Part shown: piece after piece, positions 14,586 to 22,992 of the stretch
Position numbering within the stretch: position 1 is the stretch's first letter
Layout of the letters: each line of letters opens with the position of its first letter
DNA from: an uncultured Prevotella sp.
GTDB lineage: Bacteria; Bacteroidota; Bacteroidia; Bacteroidales; Bacteroidaceae
Direction: 5' to 3'
Assembly (NCBI GenBank): GCA_905236875.1
Contig: CAJOQT010000071.1
Location: forward strand, 1-32,272
DNA: 32,272 bases
Made by a program: the position numbers and the translations under genes
Notes under the pieces: generated by a model
Databases searched by the model: none
What the model was told of the DNA's origin: nothing
What the model saw: only the letters and a program-made list of their open reading frames with translations

Positions 14586-16289
14586 ATGATAACAAAAAAA
14601 ACTCTTGTGGCATTACTGTTGCAAATCGTTTTGACGACGACAGTTTGTGCCGACAACCTTGGATATTCGAAATTCCATCCCCTGTTGTTTGGGGTGGATA
14701 TCGACTATGCACCGTTTGAATATGTTGATGAGGATGGTATTCCAAAAGGTCTCGACATTGAGTTTACACAGGAGTTGATGAAGCGCCTTGACATCCCCTT
14801 CACATACAGTCCGAATTCATGGAAGAATATTGCCGGTGATGTCATACAGGGTCGGGTTGATTTGGGAATGATGGTCTATTCGTCTTATCGCAAGGATAGT
14901 GTAAACTATTCCCGGCCAGTGTTCCGCCTTTATTACCAAATTGTCTATAGGAAGGAAAATCAGGAGACGATAGACTCCCGTAACCTCGCAGGAAAGGAGA
15001 TTGCCTACATGACATCACGACCTGTTACGGAGTTGTTGGAGAAACAAGGAGCATACCCACACGTCGTAGAGGACTTGCCACTGGCAATGACAGAGTTGTC
15101 AGAGGGTAAGTATGATGCCATCATCTGTTTTCGCTATCAGGCACGCTATCTCATTGAGAAGAATGACCTGAACAATCTGGTTCCTGAGAACATGACGCTC
15201 GCACCCCGTGAGTATTGTTACGTGAGTCATTCCAAGCCGCTGATTGATGCTATTGACAATGAGTTGGTGAAAATGAGGTCTGAAGGTCGGGTAATTGAAA
15301 TCTATGGAAATACCGTTACTACCCTGTCCTCTAAGATTATCATACCACATTGGGTATGGTACGCTATTGGTGGTCTGGTAATTGTGCTGCTTTCTTCAGT
15401 TGTCATACAACAACGTCGCGGACGTCAGCAGCTGCGTCGGGAGATGGAACGGGCTCAGCGTAGCGAACAGCAAGCACAGCAGAACGAACGACGTGCCATA
15501 GAGAGTGAGCAGTATGCCATCAAGAGCCGTCAGAAGGCTGAGCATGCAGAACAGGTAGCTCGTCGTAGTGAACAGTTGAAAAGTGTCTTTCTGGCCAATG
15601 TGAGCCATGCATTACGTACTCCTCTCAATGCCATCATTGGCTTTTCCGACATCATGCGTACAGACACTTCCGGCATGCTTGGCGATGAAGAGCGTCAGCA
15701 ACTGCTGGAGTCTATCAATACAAACGGCCAGCAGTTGCTTTACTTCATCAACGAACTGATACAGTTGTCGTCTATTGAGGGCAATGACGTTAAGTTCGAA
15801 CGTTCTCCGCTGAATATGCATGAACTAATGGAGGAATTCCGTGCTGCCATTCTTCCCCAAGTCAAGGAGGGCGTGGAAATCTTTATTGAAGGACCACAAG
15901 ACTTGTTCCCGATCCTTGACCAAAACCACATGCGACTTGTTGTGACCCACATGCTCCGGAATGCTGCCCAGCATACGGACTCAGGATTCATCACCCTGCG
16001 CTACAAGCGTGAGCGTTCGAAGGATACTGACGGTCTTGAGCGTGATGGCCTGCGTATAGATATAGCCGACACGGGAGATGGCGTACGCGCAGAGCTGCGC
16101 GACAATATCTTTGCTTTACTAACGGAAAAGACGACGTTCCTGCAAAGTGACATACCAGGATTAGGACTCAGCATCTGCGCTGCCATCGTCCATGCTGCAA
16201 AAGGTTATGTCCGTTTGGTGTCTGAGACGGGTATAGGCAGTACGTTCATTCACTGGGTACCCTGTGAGTATAGTGACCAGAAGCCGTAA
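14586..16289 (+). CDS. Membrane histidine kinase with periplasmic solute-binding sensor
   Basis: A 567-residue two-component sensor. It has a signal peptide (MITKKTLVALLLQIVLTTTVCA), then a family 3 solute-binding-protein domain in the periplasm (about 30-248, starting GVDIDYAPFEYVDEDGIPKG), one membrane helix (about 255-277), a charged coiled coil (about 280-335), HisKA and HATPase_c. His341 in NVSHALRTPLN is the phosphate acceptor. The ATP site shows NAAQHT, DTGDGV and GLGLSIC. Such sensors detect amino acids or similar small ligands. The residue after the histidine is Ala, not the usual Glu or Asp. No receiver domain or response regulator is encoded nearby, so the partner is unknown. The start was chosen at 14586 because it begins the signal peptide; an earlier in-frame ATG at 14538 would bury it. 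Confidence 0.9.
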   Translation: MITKKTLVALLLQIVLTTTVCADNLGYSKFHPLLFGVDIDYAPFEYVDEDGIPKGLDIEFTQELMKRLDIPFTYSPNSWKNIAGDVIQGRVDLGMMVYSSYRKDSVNYSRPVFRLYYQIVYRKENQETIDSRNLAGKEIAYMTSRPVTELLEKQGAYPHVVEDLPLAMTELSEGKYDAIICFRYQARYLIEKNDLNNLVPENMTLAPREYCYVSHSKPLIDAIDNELVKMRSEGRVIEIYGNTVTTLSSKIIIPHWVWYAIGGLVIVLLSSVVIQQRRGRQQLRREMERAQRSEQQAQQNERRAIESEQYAIKSRQKAEHAEQVARRSEQLKSVFLANVSHALRTPLNAIIGFSDIMRTDTSGMLGDEERQQLLESINTNGQQLLYFINELIQLSSIEGNDVKFERSPLNMHELMEEFRAAILPQVKEGVEIFIEGPQDLFPILDQNHMRLVVTHMLRNAAQHTDSGFITLRYKRERSKDTDGLERDGLRIDIADTGDGVRAELRDNIFALLTEKTTFLQSDIPGLGLSICAAIVHAAKGYVRLVSETGIGSTFIHWVPCEYSDQKP

Positions 16290-16307
16290 ACCATTAACCC
16301 CAAGTCT

Positions 16308-18566
16308 TTATTTCTGGTTGCGCATTATTTTTGTTTGGGTGCAGGTACCATCCTTCATGGTGGCTTTTATGAGATAGATGCCTTGTGGAACTTGTGCCAG
16401 ATTACAGAACTGTGACAGTGCGGAACTGGCAACTTTCCGTCCGGAAAGGTCGAACACTTCGATCTGTGCCACATCGCCATAGATGATAATGCCTTGTGCG
16501 GTGATCGTCATTTTCTCAACAGGAGAATCATTGAGCACCCTGAGGTTGCCGGTTGGCGTGCCTTCTGGTTCACATCCTATGACATTCAGGTCTGTGAGAT
16601 AGACTTCATTGGATCCTGTACTGTTGAGTCGTACTATAATCGGCTCTGTGGTTTGTGGCAGTCCGTAGTAAGTGAAGTCGATGGTGTGTATGCGCTGGTC
16701 AATGGTGAATGTCTCCCCATCAGTCCAGTTGCTGTCGTTGGGGCGTTTCCATTGTACTTTGATGGTGCTGCTTTTGCCTCCTCCGTAGAGCATCGACCTC
16801 ATGATGCAGAGACTGGGAAGTGTGAACTGGATGTATCCCGACGACTTGGCGAGTTTCAGGGCGCCATGAGTTCCGCCTCCATAGAGCTTTCCAAGTTTTG
16901 ACGGCCACGTTCCGCTTCTTCCGTAATAGTTGGGTAACAGTTCATTGCCTGTTGCCTGTTCAGTGATGTACTGTGCTGTTGTGGGGGCGAGTGTGTTGTC
17001 TTGGAAGAGCTCGTCATCGATGAGAGCAACTGCTACGTAGTCGTTGCCATCAATCGTGATGACTTCTGCAGGTGAACCGTTGACAACAGGGAAGGCTTCA
17101 AACAACGTTCCGTCATTGACAGGCAGTGTCTGTAGGTCGTAGGCAGGCCGTTCCATCGTCGCCTCGTATGCACCATAGTCGGGGGCACTTCCGTCATAGG
17201 GCAGTGTGACGTAGGTGGAATAGTCGTCAAGCCATTTGCCTGCCAGCTTATATGTCTGCTGGAAGACGTCTGCACAATAGAAGTTTTCAATGGGAGTTCC
17301 CTTGTCCACGAAAATAGACCCGGGCTTGGGACGGGCGAAGCCTAACGGTAGTTCCCCATTGGGCTGGCGCGGTCCGATGGCTGTCTCCATGGATATGTCA
17401 ACGAACTCGTCATCATAGTCGGGCCAGTCCTTGGCAGCGATGCGAATATAGTCTTTGCCTGTCTTCGGGTCGATGCCCTTACCCATGTTGTACTGGGGTG
17501 ATACGCCCAGAATGTCTTGCCAGTTGGTAAACTCCGAATCGGGCCACATATCACCGAAGCGGTGATTGGCCTCTCCTGGTCGGAAACCGAGGCAGTTTCG
17601 CAGATGGAACACGGTGTTGCCTAACATCTCCACGTCACAGTTGAAACGGAAGTTTACCTGTTTGTTGGCAAATGCTGTGCAGTTGATGATCCAGTTGCCT
17701 TCATTGTGGTTGTTCTGGTCAAAACCGTGATAGAGGTTGTAAGCTGCCACATCGTTCAGGAAGATATGCGCACCGTAGGAGCCGCCACCCTGTTTGTTTC
17801 CACCTTGTTTGAATCCGTTTCCGTTAACTCCGATGCTGCCGTCCTCCAGATAGCCGTTCCAGATGGCCCAGCAGTTCTCAATGAGACAGGGGTATGCGGC
17901 ATAGTAAAGATCCCATCCGTCGTCACTGTTGCCCCAGCAGCGGTCGCCGTGCCACTCATTGCCTGGTCCTGGATAGAGCTTGTTGGCGAAGCCGTCTGCA
18001 TTGCCACCATGATCCTGCACGTCATAATTATAATAGGAGTCGCAGTTGATGATCTGGTTGTAGCGGCAATAGAGGAACTTTGGATTCCGGATGTTGTTGC
18101 CGTCTCCGTCCTTATCGAATCCCAGTTGTAGTCCTGTGTCTCCGTTGCGGTAGAAATTACAGCGTTCGATGACGCAGTAGCTGGACTCCAGTTTCATGCC
18201 GTTGTCGGCTGCATGTGTGAAGTCGATGTCGCGCCAATACCAGTAGTCTGCTGCAGGGTTCATGAGTACGCCGCGATATTGTTTGGCGTTATCATCTCCT
18301 GTATGCGGTTGTCCGGAGAAATCGAAAACGGCTTGTCCTCCTGTCGCGAACACACAAATGCGATGGTTGGGTGTGCCTCCATGTCGTACATTGATCATGT
18401 CACTGATGTTGTAGGTGCCTGCAGCAACCCAGAGCGTGTCACCAGCCCTGAGGCTTTCTATCATCTGTTTGGCATCGTCGCCAGGCGACATGGTGAGTTG
18501 TCTGGCTTGCGCTGTAGCAGTTGCCAGCAGAAGGGTAGCAATGAGGTATGGGACTCGTGACTTCAT
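16308..18566 (-). CDS. Secreted PL9-type pectate lyase with C-terminal sorting domain
   Basis: A 752-residue protein with signal peptide (to about residue 21). A right-handed beta-helix (about 25-480) matches polysaccharide lyase family 9. It has NADGFANKL with Asp191, NSDDGWD with Asp215, Asp216 and Asp219, and NGNGFKQGG with Lys253. The spacing of the four aspartates (24, 25 and 28) equals that of the Ca site in the characterised Dickeya PL9 enzyme, and the lysine is the family's catalytic base. A second beta-rich domain (about 500-665) may bind carbohydrate. The end (about 675-752, QIEVFDLSGRKV to KIMRNQK) resembles a T9SS type A sorting domain. It is the last gene of the pectin cluster, 2 bases after the CE8 gene, and converges with the kinase gene. 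Confidence 0.87.
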   Translation of the reverse strand: MKSRVPYLIATLLLATATAQARQLTMSPGDDAKQMIESLRAGDTLWVAAGTYNISDMINVRHGGTPNHRICVFATGGQAVFDFSGQPHTGDDNAKQYRGVLMNPAADYWYWRDIDFTHAADNGMKLESSYCVIERCNFYRNGDTGLQLGFDKDGDGNNIRNPKFLYCRYNQIINCDSYYNYDVQDHGGNADGFANKLYPGPGNEWHGDRCWGNSDDGWDLYYAAYPCLIENCWAIWNGYLEDGSIGVNGNGFKQGGNKQGGGSYGAHIFLNDVAAYNLYHGFDQNNHNEGNWIINCTAFANKQVNFRFNCDVEMLGNTVFHLRNCLGFRPGEANHRFGDMWPDSEFTNWQDILGVSPQYNMGKGIDPKTGKDYIRIAAKDWPDYDDEFVDISMETAIGPRQPNGELPLGFARPKPGSIFVDKGTPIENFYCADVFQQTYKLAGKWLDDYSTYVTLPYDGSAPDYGAYEATMERPAYDLQTLPVNDGTLFEAFPVVNGSPAEVITIDGNDYVAVALIDDELFQDNTLAPTTAQYITEQATGNELLPNYYGRSGTWPSKLGKLYGGGTHGALKLAKSSGYIQFTLPSLCIMRSMLYGGGKSSTIKVQWKRPNDSNWTDGETFTIDQRIHTIDFTYYGLPQTTEPIIVRLNSTGSNEVYLTDLNVIGCEPEGTPTGNLRVLNDSPVEKMTITAQGIIIYGDVAQIEVFDLSGRKVASSALSQFCNLAQVPQGIYLIKATMKDGTCTQTKIMRNQK

Positions 18567-18568
18567 GT

Positions 18569-20875
18569 TTATCGGATGATGATTTTACGACCTTGGTAGA
18601 TATAGATGCCTGCTGCGGTAGGCTTGCCCTGAATGGAGCGTCCGTCGAGCGTATAGTACTGTTGTGTTGTCGAAGAGGACAGGTCAGCGGGAGAACCATT
18701 AACCGCGTTGATAGCTGTGGTTTCACCCTGCTTGCAGGCTGGTCCGAAGCCGCCCATCATGTTCGCTGCACGTACAGAATAGGTGCCGGAGGTGCCGTCG
18801 ATGGTATAGCTGGCTGTTGTCCCGTCAACGATGTCAACGAACTGTGCATCACGTTCGATGAGGAAGGCCTTTGCGCCCTCGTTTGTCGTCCATGTAAGTG
18901 TATTGCCGTTGAGCTGACAGGTGGTCACGAGCACCTGACGGCAGTCCTCATCGGGTGTCCAGTCTGGAAAGACATTGCGCAGTTCAAAGCGACTTGTCTC
19001 CGAAGGTTGTAGGATAGTCTCGTAGGTTGCGCTGTTGCTGGCGGTGAATGTGAGCACGTTTGAAGCAGGACTGACTACGTTGCCTTGTTCGTCAAGCGTG
19101 TTATACTCATAGAACAGCATGGCAAAGCTGTCACTGCTGGACTGTATGCCCTTGGTGCCGACGCGTAGCGTGTAGTCAGGTTCTCTGACCACAGCATAGT
19201 TGTCGGTTGCCTTTCCACTGGTCTGGTCATTGCCCAGGCGCTTCGCTGCATCGGCAGAAAGAACGGAATTGAGGAATGCCATCTTGGGATATCCTCTCCA
19301 TCCTCGTCCGAAGTCCCAAGTCTTTGACTTGCAGTCGATATAGCAGTTGTTGAAGATATAGCCATGTCCTCCTGGCTGGTCGAAGTCTTCGACGATGGTG
19401 TAGGGTGCACCGATATGTGTATCGCCTTTGTATTCTCCCTGACTGGGCTGACGGTTGACACACATCAGTCGGCAGTCATTGAAATAGACGTCACCACGTC
19501 CGCAGATGTAGTCAACAGTACCATGGAACTCTGAGGTTTCGAAATACAGCTGGCCGTAGTCGGTATTAGAGTAGTAAGTATCCTGACGGGAGATAAGTCG
19601 CATGTTTTTGCCGATGGTGTGGTGCCCCTTGTCCATCAGGGCTGCTGCCTGTCCGTCGTTGCCACCGTAGGCATAATTGTTCTGGAGCGTGAAGTCCTGC
19701 AGGTAGGTTCCCGTTCCAAAGATGACAATAGGTGCCGTACGACTGACACTGGCCATGGTGGGCTGTATGTGTATGGTCACTCCTTCGGTGCTTTGTCCTA
19801 TTAGTGAGATGTTGTCGGCCGTGATGGTGTCACGTCCGTAGGGATCGGCTCCTGATTCCGGGTTTTTGTATGTTCCGTAGTCGTAGTCCCCGTTTTTGAG
19901 GAAAATGAAGCGACGGGTGGCACTTGGGGAACCGTTGATTTCTTTGATGGCGGTGCGCAGTTCGTCGATATTGCCGACCACGATGTAGTCGCCGACCATC
20001 AGACTTTGCTGGGTGGCGTAGGTAGCCACGATGTCGGTATTGCCAACGATGGCAAAGGAATAGCTGTCGCTGGTGGAGAGTATCTTGCCCGTTGGGGTCT
20101 GCCAACCCGTAAATATATAGCCGGATGTTGGCTGTTGGGTCAGCGTAACCTGCGTATGGCTGTCGTATTCTGGACCTGCAGGATTAGCGGTCACCGTGCC
20201 TGCACCCTCAGGACTGACGCTTACATTCAAGGTATAGCGCAGGGTCTGTCCAACAGTACCGAACAGCGTTCCCTCTATGATGACATCGCCAAGAGAGAGT
20301 CCTTTATCGGCAGCCACGTCGAAGTTATAGATGTTGATGCTAAGTCCGAACTGTTGCTCGCTGGCTGCTGTTCCTGTGAGGTCGTAGCTATAGGATGACA
20401 CGTTGCCGGCTCCTGAGCCTGCACCACGATTGGGACGGATGCCGGTTGCAAGTGTTTTTACGGCATTGTCGCAAATCCACGTTGCATCGAAGTTTCCCTT
20501 GTCGGTCTTCCAGCGGAAGGCCTTGAAGCTGACCTTGGTCGGCGTGAAGGCAATGCCGTTCCTGAGCGTGATTAGGAATCGGACGGCATTGGCATCTGAA
20601 GCACTGTTGGTCTTCGTCTTCACAGGAAACATGGTTTGTGTGATGCCTTCTATCTCAGAGGTTTTGGCCACAGGACTGTTCAGTCCGGATCCTGCCGTAA
20701 TCTCTACCTTCTCGATGAACTGATAAGCTGTTTCTGGATATAATGACGGAGCCTCCGTAATCGTTCCCTCGGTCAGCGACCAGCTGATGACGGAGGACAT
20801 GTTGTCGGCTGTCTGGGCGTTTGCTGACAGCAGTAAGCCGACAAGCATCGTGGCGATAAGAACTGTCCTTTTCAT
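18569..20875 (-). CDS. Secreted pectin methylesterase (CE8), multi-domain
   Basis: A 768-residue protein that would remove methyl esters from pectin, making sites for the neighbouring lyases. It has a signal peptide (to about 20), a beta-sandwich domain of unknown function (about 25-205), and a bacterial repeat module with GAGTVTANPAG and GYIFTGW (about 215-287). The CE8 beta-helix (about 292-600) shows GQAAAL (Gln409), QDTYY (Asp432), GTVDYICG (Asp455) and GRGW (Arg524, Trp526), the expected catalytic set. A fibronectin-like segment follows (about 620-710), and the short tail YYTLDGRSIQGKPTAAGIYI is common in Prevotella secreted proteins. It is 8 bases downstream of a PL9 gene and 2 bases upstream of another, so it is co-transcribed. 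Confidence 0.9.
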   Translation of the reverse strand: MKRTVLIATMLVGLLLSANAQTADNMSSVISWSLTEGTITEAPSLYPETAYQFIEKVEITAGSGLNSPVAKTSEIEGITQTMFPVKTKTNSASDANAVRFLITLRNGIAFTPTKVSFKAFRWKTDKGNFDATWICDNAVKTLATGIRPNRGAGSGAGNVSSYSYDLTGTAASEQQFGLSINIYNFDVAADKGLSLGDVIIEGTLFGTVGQTLRYTLNVSVSPEGAGTVTANPAGPEYDSHTQVTLTQQPTSGYIFTGWQTPTGKILSTSDSYSFAIVGNTDIVATYATQQSLMVGDYIVVGNIDELRTAIKEINGSPSATRRFIFLKNGDYDYGTYKNPESGADPYGRDTITADNISLIGQSTEGVTIHIQPTMASVSRTAPIVIFGTGTYLQDFTLQNNYAYGGNDGQAAALMDKGHHTIGKNMRLISRQDTYYSNTDYGQLYFETSEFHGTVDYICGRGDVYFNDCRLMCVNRQPSQGEYKGDTHIGAPYTIVEDFDQPGGHGYIFNNCYIDCKSKTWDFGRGWRGYPKMAFLNSVLSADAAKRLGNDQTSGKATDNYAVVREPDYTLRVGTKGIQSSSDSFAMLFYEYNTLDEQGNVVSPASNVLTFTASNSATYETILQPSETSRFELRNVFPDWTPDEDCRQVLVTTCQLNGNTLTWTTNEGAKAFLIERDAQFVDIVDGTTASYTIDGTSGTYSVRAANMMGGFGPACKQGETTAINAVNGSPADLSSSTTQQYYTLDGRSIQGKPTAAGIYIYQGRKIIIR

Positions 20876-20883
20876 TGTCTGAT

Positions 20884-22917
20884 TTAATTGTTGATAAGCG
20901 AACCGTTGAGGGAGTAACGCTTGCCGTTATGTTCGATGACAACGCGACCGTTGCTCATGTACTTGCGAGGTTTGAGCACAGAAGAGGCCCCGTCGGGTAA
21001 GCTGTTGAGCATGGTGGCGTTCGTTTCTGGACGCTCGTAAGGACCGATGTCACGGGCAGAACCCGTAATGGTCCGCTGCAGGAACGGAAATTCGGCAATG
21101 AGGTCGGCAGGGATGTCATAGTCGGCATTTCCCCCGTCTATCATCTTACTGTCGGCAGCCAGGCGTCCGAACTTACGAGGCAGTCCGCCGTAGATGTCAC
21201 GTGGCCTTAAGGCTTCGTCTTCGTCAAGCGAGATGAAGTCATCGCGGCCGATTCCTGTTACGAGATGGTTGGACCAGCCGTTCTTCGACATCGGTGTGGT
21301 GATGGCGTTGTAGTCATCATAGCCTACGTCAATCTCCTGCTTGCCCAGACAGATGTTGTTGTAGAAGAACGTGTTGGCATTGGAGCCGCCGCCTTCAAAC
21401 ATATAGTCGTAACTGTTGTCAAAGGCTAGACAGCCAATGAGTACATGTCCGTCCTTATGGCTGTTGCAGTCGAAACCCTTGACAGAACTGCTGTTGTTAC
21501 ATCCGAAGGCAATGCAGTTGTAGGCATAGTGGATGCCCTTCGACGAGCCGCCGGTACCGTTGCCTCCCAGTTTGATGCCGTTACCGTTGCCGGAGAAAGA
21601 CATGGAACTGCTCTTCTTGATATAGTCCTTGACCCAGAGGTGGTCGGCTGCCTTTCCAGACTCCCAACCCCAGCACTCGACGAGGATGACGCTGAAGTCT
21701 GTCTCGAAGAGGTCCCAGGCATCGTCGCTGTTATGCCAGGCACGGCAGCGTATGAAGCGGTTGCCAATGCCGTTGTGCATCTTGCATGCAAAGCCGTCAG
21801 CATCTGAGCCATAGTTGGAGTCGTAGTCACAGTTATGGTGGGAGTCACAGTCGATGATGTCATTATAGGCACAATAGCTGCCATCGTTCTGACTGATGCC
21901 GGGGAAGGTGTCGCTGAACTTGTGGCCGAAGCCCAGTTGCAGACCGGTATCGAGGTTATAGGAGAACTCGCAGCGCTCAATACGGTTGTGTGAGCCTTCG
22001 AGCTTGATGCCGTTATCGGCAGCATGTGTGATGTGAAGTCCGAAAAGCCACCAGTAGTCACCAGTGATGGTGATGCCACGCTCTCCGATGCGCTCATTGG
22101 TCAGTCCGTTGACGAAGTCGAACACGGGCTGTTCGCCGTCATAACATCTTATGACAATAGGTTGTGAGGCTGTTCCGGAGTTTTTGATGCGTACCGTGAA
22201 CTTACCGTCACTCTGCACTTTCTGCAGATATGTTCCTCCGCGACATACGATATGGGTGCCGGCTGTTGCTGCATTGACGGCTTTCTGCAGGTCGAACCAG
22301 GGATTTTCCAACGAACCGTCACCTGTCTGATCATTACCGTCTGGTGCGATGTAGATGATGTTTGTGGGGTTGGGGAATGGAGTTGTTGGAATCCATGCGC
22401 CTTCTGTAATATAGGTGGGATCGTCCACTTCTGGCAGCGTGTTGACAGACTTGATGATGATCTTTGATACATACGTGTTGCTGGAACTGCCCACGAAGCG
22501 GAAACGTACGTTCGTCACTCCATCGAGTCCCGTCTTGGCACTATATGACTTCGCCCCGGAACCGCCGGAAGATATCTGGTCAAGCTGCTGCCATGCACCG
22601 TAATTGATAGAATAGCTGATAGTCAGCTTGTTGCTGCCACCTGAACCCCATTCAACGGTAATCTTACCGGGATCATCAAGAGCAGGTGTAATGAGATAAG
22701 AGGAATTGCCGCTGTTGAATGTGAACTGCTTCACGCCATTGTTCTCCTTAAGCTCCATCTTCAACGCCTCCCAGTCGCCGGAAGGCAATGAAAGGGTTTC
22801 CGCATTGTTCATGCCGTATTTTCCTTTAGGCAGTGAGGAAAAGTCCTCGGAAAAGTCTGCTGCCTGTGTACTGAAGGCACACACCAGCAAACAAACGATA
22901 GTAGTTAGTCTTTTCAT
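20884..22917 (-). CDS. Secreted PL9-type pectate lyase with N-terminal beta-sandwich
   Basis: A 677-residue protein with signal peptide MKRLTTIVCLLVCAFSTQAA. A jelly-roll-like domain (about 21-158) follows, then a PL9 beta-helix (about 187-600) opening with APDGNDQTGDGSLENPWFDLQKAV. Key residues are Asp374 in SDADGF, Asp398, Asp399 and Asp402 in NSDDAWD, and Lys449 in GNGNGIKLGG. The aspartate spacing is identical to the other two PL9 proteins here. One glycine of NSDDGWD is Ala. The C-terminus, RKYMSNGRVVIEHNGKRYSLNG, is a different short tail from those of the other enzymes but also of a type frequent in secreted Prevotella proteins. A repeat element fills the 75 bases between it and the upstream PL1 gene. 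Confidence 0.88.
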   Translation of the reverse strand: MKRLTTIVCLLVCAFSTQAADFSEDFSSLPKGKYGMNNAETLSLPSGDWEALKMELKENNGVKQFTFNSGNSSYLITPALDDPGKITVEWGSGGSNKLTISYSINYGAWQQLDQISSGGSGAKSYSAKTGLDGVTNVRFRFVGSSSNTYVSKIIIKSVNTLPEVDDPTYITEGAWIPTTPFPNPTNIIYIAPDGNDQTGDGSLENPWFDLQKAVNAATAGTHIVCRGGTYLQKVQSDGKFTVRIKNSGTASQPIVIRCYDGEQPVFDFVNGLTNERIGERGITITGDYWWLFGLHITHAADNGIKLEGSHNRIERCEFSYNLDTGLQLGFGHKFSDTFPGISQNDGSYCAYNDIIDCDSHHNCDYDSNYGSDADGFACKMHNGIGNRFIRCRAWHNSDDAWDLFETDFSVILVECWGWESGKAADHLWVKDYIKKSSSMSFSGNGNGIKLGGNGTGGSSKGIHYAYNCIAFGCNNSSSVKGFDCNSHKDGHVLIGCLAFDNSYDYMFEGGGSNANTFFYNNICLGKQEIDVGYDDYNAITTPMSKNGWSNHLVTGIGRDDFISLDEDEALRPRDIYGGLPRKFGRLAADSKMIDGGNADYDIPADLIAEFPFLQRTITGSARDIGPYERPETNATMLNSLPDGASSVLKPRKYMSNGRVVIEHNGKRYSLNGSLINN

Positions 22918-22933
22918 CTTATTATTCTTTTTT

Positions 22934-22991
22934 GTCTGTTGTCCGTTGTCCCTCCCCCTCGGGGGAGCTGGAGAGGGGTCTGTCCGTTGTC
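22934..22991. repeat. Composite heptamer-palindrome repeat between PL1 and PL9 genes
   Basis: On the plus strand: TCTGTTG-TCCGTTG-TCCCTCC, the palindrome CTCCCCCTCGGGGGAG, then CTGGAGAGGGG and a further TCTGTCCGTTGTC. It fills almost all of the intergenic gap. It is built like the element inside prmC and could fold into a hairpin in the pectinase mRNA. Confidence 0.8.
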
Positions 22992-22992
22992 A

